26,541 nucleotides of DNA, from assembly GCF_000737335.2 (NCBI RefSeq), contig NZ_JMCC02000125.1, forward strand, positions 1-26,541. The letters are read 5' to 3'. The notes below the pieces were generated by a model. That model saw only the letters and a list, made by a program, of their open reading frames with translations, searched no databases and was not told where the DNA came from. Both the position numbers and the translations under genes were made by a program. The stretch is from Enhygromyxa salina (GTDB lineage: Bacteria; Myxococcota_A; Polyangia; Nannocystales; Nannocystaceae). This document shows, piece by piece, positions 6,712 through 14,310 of the stretch (its first letter is position 1; each line of letters begins with the position of its first letter).

Positions 6712-6817
6712 CTCTCCGCCTACGCATGAAGGCAGCCCCGTTGAAGCGGCGAGCTGGACGAGATCGGTGGGCGCAGCTCGGCTTTCCGCCTTCGCATGCA
6801 CGCGGCCTCGTAGACGC
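6712..6817 (+). repeat. two decayed CRISPR repeats with one spacer-like gap
   Basis: 6712-6747 matches the array repeat over all 36 nt with two changes (TTCGC to TACGC, and GGCGG to GGCAG). 6782-6817 matches with about six changes. The 34-nt gap between them is the size of a spacer. They lie 1.49 kb beyond the truncated end of the main array and in the same orientation. The simplest reading is that the array once reached further and was interrupted or partly deleted. Confidence 0.85.
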
Positions 6818-6916
6818 CACAGCCCAAGATCCGGTCCCAATCGAACGCGAGTCTGCACGGATGCGGCCAGCGTCGATGGCTCAATTCCGCGATCCAATTG
6901 CCAGCCAAATAAACCC

Positions 6917-6945
6917 TTGAGTTCCCGACGCCACGGTCATACGAT
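6917..6945 (+). promoter_or_regulatory. sigma-70-like promoter for the metalloprotease operon
   Basis: TTGAGT at 6917-6922 and TACGAT at 6940-6945, 17 bp apart, each match the sigma-70 consensus at four of six bases. A second -10-like TATACT lies at 6967-6972 without a matching -35. Either would give a leader of roughly 80-100 nt before ATG 7055. Between the CRISPR relics (end 6817) and 7055 no gene is seen. Confidence 0.4.
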
Positions 6946-7054
6946 AGCCCTGACACGGGTGCAGCATATACTGAGATGAGCCGTCGCTGCGCATATCTAC
7001 GCAGGTTGTGGCCTATCTGGCGCCCGTAATCACGTTCCGCTAGACGAGGCCCGC

Positions 7055-9376
7055 ATGAGATCCTCACGGTATTCTGGATTGAGCGTTCTGTTAGCCACAT
7101 TAGCGCTAATGGCCTGTGCCCCAGATGAGGTCATTCCACCATTGGGTGAGTCTGGCGGCAGCGAGAGCGGGGATCCAGACCCACCGTTGCCGGGCGGCGA
7201 CGACTGTGAAGAGAACTGGTACGCAATTGACGGCGCCCCTGTCCCCCAGGATCTGAACGGACCAGAGGCGTTCGGTGGCTCGCTGGCCAACCATCAAAGT
7301 CGGGTCGAATTCACAGCCCCAGCGAAGCAGCTCGACCCGGTCGTGCCTGCGCCGATCAATCCGGCGTTCGGCCACATGACCTTCGAGGCGTTCGCGGCGA
7401 GCTACGCCGAGCGGGTCGGCAACTACTGGTTTGTCGAAGGCGACCAGGCCATGACAGACGCCGATCTGCACGCGCTCTACGAAAGCCTGCACGAGCAGGC
7501 AAGCAAAGCCGCCAACCCGCCAGTCCCAACCGCGGCCGCCTACGCAGCAGCGGGCTTCGACGCCGCGTGGAGCTCGGGCCGCAAGCTCACCCTCACGTGG
7601 TGCGTCGGCTGGGTCCTGCCCTCATCGTCTGCCAACGAAGCGCTCCACGAAGAACACGTCGCGCTGCTGATCCAGACGATGGAGTGGGCCACGCGGGCGT
7701 GGGAGCGGGCCGGCGACGTCAACTTCGTTCACTTGGCGCAGTATGACAGCCCGGGGGCACAGGGTTCGGGCCAATGTCAGCCGGGCGAGAATGGCATACA
7801 CTTTCGTGTGCGCACCGGACCAGAGTGTACGGGGGCTTGCGGGGGCCGGGCCTTCATCAAGGCGATCGCTCAATACGAGTTTGAAGACCCCGCCAACATC
7901 GATGGGGACGCCGAGATCGTGTTTGGACTGCAGCGCTTCTTCCATAACCAGGACGAGGCGCGCATCAACGCGTTGCACGAGCTGGGCCACGTGCTCGGCT
8001 TTACCCATGAGCATCTGCGCTGGCCCGAGGAGCAAGACCCCAACAGTGGCTGCAACGGCCTCGGTGAGATCCCCTGGCGGGGTCTGACCCCACCCGACAG
8101 AAGCTCTGTCATGGCCAACGAGTTCTGTGCCGGCGTCAACGACAACGTGCCGTGGCTCTCGGCGTGGGATCGGCTGGGCGCGTACTACCAGTACACGTGG
8201 GGACGGCGGCGTGCGTCGATGATGGGCGTGGTGAGCCAGGTCGACGACTATGCGTACGATGGCCTCGGGCAGACGGGGATCCTGTGGCAGACCAGCCGCA
8301 GCGCCCGCATGCAGCGCTGGTCGTCAACCGGGGCGCCCGGGCAGCCGATCCAATTCGCGGTGGAGGAGCTGTGCGCGGACGCGAGCGCGCCTCCGTGCAT
8401 GGATGGTTTCGACAGCGAGGGGCGGGTGCGGCCAAGCCCGGCGCTGCTGAGCGGTGGCGCGATCGATCTAGACGTGCTGTTTCACGGGCCGGGGCCAGCG
8501 CTGGCGGACTCGTTGATGCTCAACGATGGCGCGGGGCTCGACCCGGTCAATCTGGATCTGGACTGGTTCTCGGTGCCGGTTGTCGGCAGCTTTGGGAGCG
8601 GGAACGGAGATCAGATCCTCTTGTACCAGCCCGGGCCCGAGCAGGACGCGCTGCTGGTGCTCGAGGATGGCGACATCGTCACGTACCCGATGGACTTTGC
8701 CGGGTACGCGTACCCGATCGCGGGGCGCTTCCGCGGGTTCGAGGGGGGACGGAACGATATCGTTTGGTACGATCCTCAGAATGACCAGGTCTCGACCTGG
8801 CGCTGGACGGGGCTCCCGGACTACGACTTTGCTGCGAACGGCCCTGCGGACACCACTGGGTCACTGGGTCTCGATGCGGCCATCGAATACACGCCGATCG
8901 TCGGCGATTTCAACGGCGACGCCATGGCAGACATACTCTGGTATTCCGCCGGCGACGGCGCGGACATCATGTGGTGGTCGGAGAGTAGCAGTATCGGCAT
9001 TTTTTTCGCCGCCTCCAGTACGCAAGTCACTCACGACTATCGCCCGTTCGTCGGTGATTTCGACGGCAACGGTGTCGACGACATTCTCTGGTTTGCTCCC
9101 TATGGGGAGGTGGTTGGGGTGACATCCAAGATCTGGTACTTCGCCGAGAACCAGACTTACACGTCCCGCGTGCTGTCGACACGCAAGGACTACAGCCCCT
9201 ACGTGGCCGACTTCGATGATGACGGCTGCTCCGACATTCTATGGTACAAGCCGGACGACCCGAGCCAAGGGAGCCCACTGTGGCGCTGTCTGCCGAACGA
9301 GGTCGATTTTGCTTGCGAACCACCGCTCACCACGCCGGTTGGGTCCTATCCCGTCGGCTTCGGAGGAGGATACTAA
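7055..9376 (+). CDS. astacin-like zinc metalloprotease lipoprotein with VCBS/FG-GAP repeats (773 aa)
   Basis: Predicted secreted, lipid-anchored endopeptidase. The signal peptide ends in the lipobox L-M-A-C (Cys21), followed by a Gly/Ser/Pro/Asp-rich spacer. The catalytic domain carries H308-E-L-G-H312-V-L-G-F-T-H318-E-H, the metzincin zinc site in its astacin (M12A) form, where the three His bind zinc and Glu309 is the base. A Met-turn candidate, S-V-M-A-N, has its Met at 353. Residues about 505-760 hold at least five VCBS/FG-GAP-type repeats. The last three have clear Asp-rich calcium loops (D-F-N-G-D, D-F-D-G-N-G, D-F-D-D-D-G), each followed by D-I-L-W-(Y/F). The stretch from 22 to about 190 may act as a propeptide. 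The stop overlaps the ATG of the next lipoprotein gene (TAATG), so the genes are coupled. MEROPS family M12A is my reading of the motif; M57 is less likely. Confidence 0.85.
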   Translation: MRSSRYSGLSVLLATLALMACAPDEVIPPLGESGGSESGDPDPPLPGGDDCEENWYAIDGAPVPQDLNGPEAFGGSLANHQSRVEFTAPAKQLDPVVPAPINPAFGHMTFEAFAASYAERVGNYWFVEGDQAMTDADLHALYESLHEQASKAANPPVPTAAAYAAAGFDAAWSSGRKLTLTWCVGWVLPSSSANEALHEEHVALLIQTMEWATRAWERAGDVNFVHLAQYDSPGAQGSGQCQPGENGIHFRVRTGPECTGACGGRAFIKAIAQYEFEDPANIDGDAEIVFGLQRFFHNQDEARINALHELGHVLGFTHEHLRWPEEQDPNSGCNGLGEIPWRGLTPPDRSSVMANEFCAGVNDNVPWLSAWDRLGAYYQYTWGRRRASMMGVVSQVDDYAYDGLGQTGILWQTSRSARMQRWSSTGAPGQPIQFAVEELCADASAPPCMDGFDSEGRVRPSPALLSGGAIDLDVLFHGPGPALADSLMLNDGAGLDPVNLDLDWFSVPVVGSFGSGNGDQILLYQPGPEQDALLVLEDGDIVTYPMDFAGYAYPIAGRFRGFEGGRNDIVWYDPQNDQVSTWRWTGLPDYDFAANGPADTTGSLGLDAAIEYTPIVGDFNGDAMADILWYSAGDGADIMWWSESSSIGIFFAASSTQVTHDYRPFVGDFDGNGVDDILWFAPYGEVVGVTSKIWYFAENQTYTSRVLSTRKDYSPYVADFDDDGCSDILWYKPDDPSQGSPLWRCLPNEVDFACEPPLTTPVGSYPVGFGGGY

Positions 9377-9753
9377 TGCGAGGAAAAGTCTTGTTCGCGT
9401 TGAGCCTGCTGGTTGCGTGCGGCCCCCCTCGCGCGGACTCCGATTGCGACGGCATGTGCCAACCCGCCGGCCCCGAGTTTCCCGGCGTTGGAGAATGCAA
9501 AGAGGGCGTCTGCTCCCCCACCTTTGTTGAATGCTCCGCACAGAGCGACATTTCGACCTGTGCAGAGGCATGCGAGGCGCAAGGTACCACATGTGTCGCC
9601 AACGGCTGTGGAGGGTATACTTACCAACTTTACTATGACATCGGACTCTGTGAAAATTCCGGCGTGGTCGGTCTCACATTTGAACGCAAGTGTGACGAGC
9701 CGATCGACTGGCAGGTCAACGAGGCGGTCAAGTGTTGCTGCGAGCAGGAGTAG
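9376..9753 (+). CDS. Cys-rich lipoprotein, family B copy 1 (125 aa)
   Basis: Residues 1-15 form a lipoprotein signal peptide with lipobox L-V-A-C. The mature protein has 14 further Cys, enough for seven disulfides, and ends in the striking run K-C-C-C-E-Q-E. Other landmarks are S-D-C-D-G-M-C, a central C-A-E-A-C-E-A-Q-G segment and G-C-G-G-Y-T-Y. No family is recognised. The ATG is chosen because it overlaps the protease stop and sits 6 bases after the strong ribosome binding site GGAGGAGG, and because the lipobox follows directly. Co-translation with the protease and a shared destination outside the cytoplasm suggest a functional link (partner, inhibitor or substrate anchor), but the sequence does not show which. 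It is the first of three tandem paralogues. Confidence 0.8.
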   Translation: MRGKVLFALSLLVACGPPRADSDCDGMCQPAGPEFPGVGECKEGVCSPTFVECSAQSDISTCAEACEAQGTTCVANGCGGYTYQLYYDIGLCENSGVVGLTFERKCDEPIDWQVNEAVKCCCEQE

Positions 9754-9828
9754 GAGCATCATGCTCGGCGGTGTCGCGTTGCACTCGCCGGCTGAGAGCT
9801 ATCCCGTTGGCTTCGGAGGAGGATACTA

Positions 9829-10206
9829 ATGCGAGGGAAGGTCTTGTTCGCGTTGAGCCTACTGGTTGCGTGCGGCCCTCCTCGCGCGGACTCCGACTGC
9901 GACGGAATGTGCCAACCCGCCGGCCCCGAGTTTCCCGGCGTTGGGGAATGCAAGGAAGGCGTCTGTACTCCGACCTACGCGGGCTGCTCCGCACAGAGCG
10001 ACATTTCGACCTGCGCAGAGGCATGCGAGGCGCAAGGCACCACATGTGTCGCCAACGGCTGTGGAGGATATACGTACCAAATCTACTATGACATCGGGCT
10101 TTGTGAAAACTCGGGAGGGGCCGGTGTCGAAATCGAGCGCCAGTGTGACGAACCAATCGACTGGCAGGTCAATGAGGCCGTCAAGTGTTGCTGCGAGCAG
10201 GAGTAG
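9829..10206 (+). CDS. Cys-rich lipoprotein, family B copy 2 (125 aa)
   Basis: Almost the same protein as copy 1: identical signal peptide and lipobox, same 14 Cys, same K-C-C-C-E-Q-E end. Visible differences cluster in two places: around residues 46-52 (T-P-T-Y-A-G for S-P-T-F-V-E) and around residues 96-103 (G-A-G-V-E-I for V-V-G-L-T-F). The start lies after GGAGGAGG and the same TACTA spacer as in copy 1. The 75-bp gap after copy 1 contains an ATG out of frame and no gene. Probably transcribed from the protease promoter. Function unknown; duplication is recent. Confidence 0.8.
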   Translation: MRGKVLFALSLLVACGPPRADSDCDGMCQPAGPEFPGVGECKEGVCTPTYAGCSAQSDISTCAEACEAQGTTCVANGCGGYTYQIYYDIGLCENSGGAGVEIERQCDEPIDWQVNEAVKCCCEQE

Positions 10207-10272
10207 GGCCATCATGCTCGGCGGTGTCGCATTGCACTCATTCTATCCCGCCGGCTTCGGAGGAGCATACTG

Positions 10273-10647
10273 ATGCGAAGGGGAGTCGTGTTCGCGTTGA
10301 CCATGCTGGTTGCGTGCGGCCCTCCTCCCGCGGACTCCGACTGCGACGGGATGTGTCAACCTGCCGGTCCGGAGTTCCCCGGCGTTGGCGAATGCATGGC
10401 CGGGGTTTGCACTCCGACCTACGCGGAATGCTCCGCCAAGAGTGAAATCTCGACCTGCGCCGAGGCATGTGAAGCACACGGAACCTCATGCGTAGCCAAC
10501 GGATGCGGTGGCTATACGTATCGGCTCTACTATGACATCGGGCTTTGTGAAGACGCTGATCTGACGGGGCTCGAGATCGAGCGCGAGTGTGACGAACCAA
10601 TCGATTGGCAGGTCAACGAAGCGGTCAAGTGTTGCTGCGAGCAGTAA
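10273..10647 (+). CDS. Cys-rich lipoprotein, family B copy 3 (124 aa)
   Basis: Third paralogue and the most diverged: the signal reads R-R-G-V-V-F-A-L-T-M-L-V-A-C and the body has changes such as K-S-E-I-S for Q-S-D-I-S and E-A-H-G-T-S for E-A-Q-G-T-T. All 14 Cys of the mature chain are kept, and the end is K-C-C-C-E-Q without the last Glu. Its ribosome binding site region reads GGAGGAGCATACTG and has one change from the other two. It is the last gene of the plus-strand run and converges with the dehydrogenase gene 51 bp further on. In that gap a GC-rich inverted repeat (CGCCGC at 10665, GCGGCG at 10685) might serve as a shared end for both transcripts. Confidence 0.78.
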   Translation: MRRGVVFALTMLVACGPPPADSDCDGMCQPAGPEFPGVGECMAGVCTPTYAECSAKSEISTCAEACEAHGTSCVANGCGGYTYRLYYDIGLCEDADLTGLEIERECDEPIDWQVNEAVKCCCEQ

Positions 10648-10698
10648 GCCGCGACTGACCTCTCCGCCGCCAGGCGTCGCCCCAGCGGCGAGCCCCGC

Positions 10699-12018
10699 TC
10701 AGCCCGCCCAGCCGTCTGCCAGCAACCCGTCGATGATCGCCCGCCCACGGTGCCCCCAGATCGGATGCGGCTGCCGCCCCGCCTCGTCCGCCAGCTCGTT
10801 GGCAGCGGCCGCGGTGGTCATGCCACTCGTCTGGGCGTGCGCCAAGATCCGCTTGGTCACCACAAACACAGCGTTGTCCCAATCACGCGAGAAGTGCCGC
10901 TCGATCGCAGGATCCTTGTCCGGCCCGCCGATCTGCCCGTACTGCTCGTTCGCACAATTGACGATGCCCATCCGATTCGCCACGAAGTCGGGCACGTACA
11001 CGATCCCGCGGGCGGCGAGGGCCTTGTCGTCGCGGCGGTCATCGAGCAGCTGGTTGTTGGCGGCGCCACACACGATCGGGGCCTGGATCATCGGGATCGT
11101 GGTTGGGTCGAGCACGCCGCCAAGGGCGTTGGGCGCGAGCACGTCGCAGGGCTCGGCGAAGATCGAGACATCACCGATCTCCGTGTGGCGCAGCTCGACG
11201 GGCGCTTTGGCGAAGCGCCGGCGCAGCAGCTCGCAGCGCTCGGCCGAGATCTCGGCCGCGATCACGCGCCCAACCCCGCGCCCAAGCAGCTCCTCGATCA
11301 TGTACGTGGCGACGTTGCCGGCGCCCTGCATGGCGATCGTCTTGCCAGCGACCGAGCCGCGACCGCAGTGATCGAGGGCGGCCTCGATCGCACACACGAC
11401 GCCCTTGGCGGTCGCAGGCGAGGGGTTGCCGCTGCCGCCCACGCTGGGCGGGACGCAGGTCGCGAAGCGAGTGGTCTCGAACACGGCGGCGAGGTCTTCG
11501 GGCTGGGTGCCCACGTCCTCGGCGGTGATGTAGACGCCGCGCAGCGAGGTCGTGAACGCGCCGTACTCGCGATACAGCGCGCGCCTGTAGCCCGGGTCGC
11601 GGGCCTGCTCCACGGACTGCCGGGCGATGATGCCCTTGCCGCCGCCCCACCACAGGCCGGCCAGCGCGTTCTTGCGGCTCATGCCCAGCGACAGACGCAG
11701 GCCGTCGCGCAGCAGCTCTTGGATCGTTGCGTAGGGCCACTGGCGCAGGCCGCCGGCCGCCTGCCCGCGCACGCTCGTGTGCACGGTCGCGGTCATCAGC
11801 GCGCCGGTCTCGGGCCCGACCGCCATGAACACGCCCTCGTGGCGGTGAAAGTCACGGGCGTCGCCAGCGAGCCAGGTTGCGACTTCGGCCAGCCACGGGT
11901 GGCTGGGGCGCACGCGGCCCTGCTCGTGATCCCAGGTCAAGCACGCGCGCCCGCCGGCTTCACGCAGCCGCGCGGTGAACTGCTCGGGGCTGCACTCGAG
12001 CAGCGCGGCCCCGCTCAT
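10699..12018 (-). CDS. Glu/Leu/Phe/Val dehydrogenase family, leucine-dehydrogenase type (439 aa)
   Basis: Predicted cytoplasmic NAD-dependent oxidative deaminase of an amino acid, probably branched-chain or hydrophobic. The segment at 112-131 (G-M-S-R-K-N-A-L-A-G ... G-G-G-K-G) matches the active-site region of leucine dehydrogenase, with Lys116 and Lys128 twelve residues apart as in the known enzyme. Asp168 in T-A-E-D-V-G-T is the expected catalytic Asp. G-A-G-N-V-A at 232-237 is the Rossmann dinucleotide motif. The later segment D-F-V-A-N-R-M-G-I-V-N fits the family. The length is greater than the roughly 370 residues of leucine dehydrogenase, with an extra N-terminal portion. ATG 12018 overlaps the stop of the upstream lipoprotein gene (ATGA), so the two are translationally coupled. 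Substrate is not decided by the sequence I can read. Confidence 0.85.
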   Translation of the reverse strand: MSGAALLECSPEQFTARLREAGGRACLTWDHEQGRVRPSHPWLAEVATWLAGDARDFHRHEGVFMAVGPETGALMTATVHTSVRGQAAGGLRQWPYATIQELLRDGLRLSLGMSRKNALAGLWWGGGKGIIARQSVEQARDPGYRRALYREYGAFTTSLRGVYITAEDVGTQPEDLAAVFETTRFATCVPPSVGGSGNPSPATAKGVVCAIEAALDHCGRGSVAGKTIAMQGAGNVATYMIEELLGRGVGRVIAAEISAERCELLRRRFAKAPVELRHTEIGDVSIFAEPCDVLAPNALGGVLDPTTIPMIQAPIVCGAANNQLLDDRRDDKALAARGIVYVPDFVANRMGIVNCANEQYGQIGGPDKDPAIERHFSRDWDNAVFVVTKRILAHAQTSGMTTAAAANELADEAGRQPHPIWGHRGRAIIDGLLADGWAG

Positions 12019-13202
12019 TCTCCGGTCCCCGGGCTCGCGGACAGGGACGCATAATTGACCCGACTCAGGCCGCTGACCCCGTCTGGGTTGCGCTCGATCA
12101 GCTTGTCTTTGTCCGCGCCGTTGAGCATGCGGTTGCGGCGAGCGTTGTTGGGCTCGCCGACCCGGGCTTGATAGTCGGCGAGCGGCTGAACCTGGTAGTT
12201 CCACAGCGCGTCGGCGTGGACCCAGTCCTTGGAGTAGATCGTCCGCAGCACGATCGAGTCGTCGGCGCCCTGCAGGCCCCTGATGTTGGCCTGATACTGC
12301 GAGGTGTAGTCGTAGTACTCCTCGGCGTTTGACAGGTACAAGACCTTGACCGGGAGCCCGAGGCCCTTGGCGGCCTCGCCGATCGTGGCGAGCGTCGTGG
12401 GCCCGGTCAGGTCCCCAACCAGCATGCGCACGCGATCGCTGAGGTAGAGCTTGCGGATGTGCGCGTAGTAGTCGGGGTTGGACAGCCAGCTGGTGTTCTC
12501 GCCGTCGCGGTCGCGGACGATCACGTTCTCGAGGTGGCGAAACACGGTCTCGCGGGCGCCTCGCCAGCTGTTGACGCACTTACGCAGCTCGTCTTCGCTG
12601 AGCTGACCGGCGAGCGCCTCTTGGATCAGCGCGACCGATGCCTCTTCGTTGTCGCTGTCAAACCGATCGAGCAGGGTCTTGGGATCCTCGGACGCCTCGA
12701 TCAAGACCTCGTAGACCCGGTGCAGCTCGGTCACGCGCCAGTCGAGATCCATCAAGAACACGAACTCGGACTTGGCCACGCCGATCAGCGTGTAGTTTTG
12801 ATCCGCGGCGACGCCAACATAGATGCCGCGCTTGTTCTCGAGGTACGGAAACCACACGTCGTGACGGCGCTCGTTGGTCTTGACGTAGTGGATCGGCGTC
12901 TTGATCCGGGCCTCTTCGTCGCCGGCGAGCATGGTGCTGCGCTGGGCCTCTGTGACCGGGCCCCAGGGATCGGGGGGCGGCGCAGGCTTGGCTTGCGCGG
13001 CTGGGTCGGGCTCGGCGGGATCGGGCTCGGCGGCGTCTGGATCGGGCGCGTCGGCGGGCTCGCTTGGTTGATCTGTCGTCGGCGGTGGTTGGGCAGCGCC
13101 GTCGGACTCGGGCGGGGTGCCAGTGCACGCCGCCGTGAGGCCGAGCGCGAGCAGGCAGGGGAGGGGCCAGCGGGACCGCAGCATGGGGCGGAGTCTAAAC
13201 AT
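12015..13202 (-). CDS. lipoprotein with Pro/Asp-rich linker, LIC_10091-like (395 aa)
   Basis: A signal peptide with lipobox L-T-A-A-C is followed by some 45 residues of Pro/Asp/Ala/Glu repeats, a flexible linker. The globular part starts near residue 80. Two segments stand out: G-I-Y-V-G-V-A-A-D-Q-N-Y-T-L-I-G followed by F-L-M-D-L-D-W-R-V, and V-R-M-L-V-G-D-L-T-G-P with K-V-L-Y-L-S-N-A-E-E-Y. These recall the LIC_10091 family of bacterial lipoproteins, thought to have a methyltransferase-like fold; this is from memory and not checked. The protein is probably on the periplasmic or outer face. ATG 13202 is used; ATG 13184 would give a shorter, more typical signal peptide. It is the first gene of a two-gene operon with the dehydrogenase. 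Confidence 0.65.
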   Translation of the reverse strand: MFRLRPMLRSRWPLPCLLALGLTAACTGTPPESDGAAQPPPTTDQPSEPADAPDPDAAEPDPAEPDPAAQAKPAPPPDPWGPVTEAQRSTMLAGDEEARIKTPIHYVKTNERRHDVWFPYLENKRGIYVGVAADQNYTLIGVAKSEFVFLMDLDWRVTELHRVYEVLIEASEDPKTLLDRFDSDNEEASVALIQEALAGQLSEDELRKCVNSWRGARETVFRHLENVIVRDRDGENTSWLSNPDYYAHIRKLYLSDRVRMLVGDLTGPTTLATIGEAAKGLGLPVKVLYLSNAEEYYDYTSQYQANIRGLQGADDSIVLRTIYSKDWVHADALWNYQVQPLADYQARVGEPNNARRNRMLNGADKDKLIERNPDGVSGLSRVNYASLSASPGTGE

Positions 13203-13351
13203 CTGCGTAGGCGGCCGCGAGCTTGCGTGGATCCCGGCTCGATGCGTTGGTTCACGCGCCGCGCCGGGTCACGGTAGATCTCGGTAGCGGGTCACAGGGC
13301 CCCGCCGCGGCGACTTTTTCGCGGGGGGGCGGGGCCGGGGAGCCGCCAGGC

Positions 13352-13380
13352 TTGAAGCCGTCGATAGTCTGGATTAGAAC
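13352..13380 (+). promoter_or_regulatory. sigma-70-like promoter for the Gld-type operon
   Basis: TTGAAG at 13352-13357 and TAGAAC at 13375-13380 are exactly 17 bp apart, each matching four of six consensus bases. The site lies in the 319-bp gap between the divergent lipoprotein gene and the ABC transporter operon, and would give a leader of about 135 nt. The rest of the gap holds no gene that I can support. Confidence 0.4.
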
Positions 13381-13521
13381 GCCTCCCGAGCTGTTCGCGG
13401 GCCCCGAGCATGTCCCGATGGACGATCTCGACCGCAACAGCGTTTCGTTTGGCGCCGGGGCCCCAGTTGACCCCCGTCGACCTATCGAACCCACCCATGT
13501 TCTCGACCCAATGAGCGAACC

Positions 13522-14310
13522 ATGAGCACCTCATCCGCTCCAGTGACGATCCGCGCGAACGCGATCTCGAAAGTCTATGGCGACTTCGTGGCCGTTCACG
13601 GGCTGTCTTTCGCCGTCCGCAAGGGCACCGTCGCGGCTTTCCTTGGGCCCAACGGCGCGGGCAAGTCCACGACCATGAAGATGTTGACCGGCTACCTCGC
13701 GCCCAGCTCCGGCTCGGTCGAGGTCCTGGGCAAAGATCCCGGCGTCGCCGAGTCTCGCATCGAGCTCGCGCGGCGCCTTGGCTATCTGCCCGAGAATGGC
13801 CCGCTGTACCTCGACATGACCCCGCGCGAGCTCCTCGAGTTCTTCGCGCAGGTCCGCAAGCTCGGCGAGATCGACAAGGCGATCGACCGCGTGGTCCAGC
13901 AATGCGCGATCCAAGAGGTCCTGCACAAGCCGATCGGCAAGCTGTCCAAGGGCTTCCGGCAGCGGGTTGGCATGGCCCAGGCGCTGCTCTCGGATCCCGA
14001 CGTGCTGATCCTCGACGAGCCCACCTCGGGCCTGGATCCCTTGCAGATCCGCGAGGTTCGCAAGCTGATCCGCGAGCTCGGTCAGCAAAAGACGATCTTG
14101 CTGTCCACCCACATCCTGCAAGAGGTCGAGGCCGTCGCCGACACGGTCATCATGGTCCACGAGGGCCGGCTGGTGTTCGACGGGACCGTCGCCGAGCTGC
14201 GCGAGGGCGATCAGACCCTCGAGCAGCGCTTCTACGCGCTGGCGGGGGGCTCCCAAGAGACCACCGCGAGCGCCACCGCGAGCACTACCAAGAAAGCGAA
14301 GGCCAACTGA
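13522..14310 (+). CDS. GldA-like ABC transporter ATP-binding protein (262 aa)
   Basis: ATPase subunit of an ABC transporter. Walker A is G-P-N-G-A-G-K-S-T (residues 42-50), the ABC signature is the variant L-S-K-G-F (141-145), Walker B is V-L-I-L-D-E-P (161-167) with the D-loop S-G-L-D-P after it, and the H-loop His is 197. The signature variant and the neighbours place it with the GldA group of the ABC-2 type. The last 20 residues are Ala/Thr/Ser/Lys-rich and probably disordered. It acts at the inner membrane with the permease encoded next: its TGA shares one base with the next ATG (TGATG), so the subunits are made in step. It is the first gene of a four-gene operon. The transported substrate is unknown. 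Confidence 0.9.
   Translation: MSTSSAPVTIRANAISKVYGDFVAVHGLSFAVRKGTVAAFLGPNGAGKSTTMKMLTGYLAPSSGSVEVLGKDPGVAESRIELARRLGYLPENGPLYLDMTPRELLEFFAQVRKLGEIDKAIDRVVQQCAIQEVLHKPIGKLSKGFRQRVGMAQALLSDPDVLILDEPTSGLDPLQIREVRKLIRELGQQKTILLSTHILQEVEAVADTVIMVHEGRLVFDGTVAELREGDQTLEQRFYALAGGSQETTASATASTTKKAKAN

Larger units (their letters stand above)
9376..10647 (+). repeat. tandem triplication of a lipoprotein unit (about 450 bp)
   Basis: Gene starts at 9376, 9829 and 10273 give unit lengths of 453 and 444 bp. Each unit ends with the same intergenic block (CATCATGCTCGGCGGTGTCGC at about 9763 and 10213 in units 1 and 2) followed by a copy of the protease gene's last 25 or so bases, which carries the ribosome binding site. 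Units 1 and 2 are nearly the same; unit 3 is a little more diverged and lacks a downstream copy of the block. The duplicated unit therefore started inside the 3' end of the protease gene. Confidence 0.85.

Noticed and set aside
10750..12054. Long plus-strand frame opposite the dehydrogenase gene
   Set aside because: Mirror frame of a GC-rich gene; the minus strand carries all leucine-dehydrogenase motifs.
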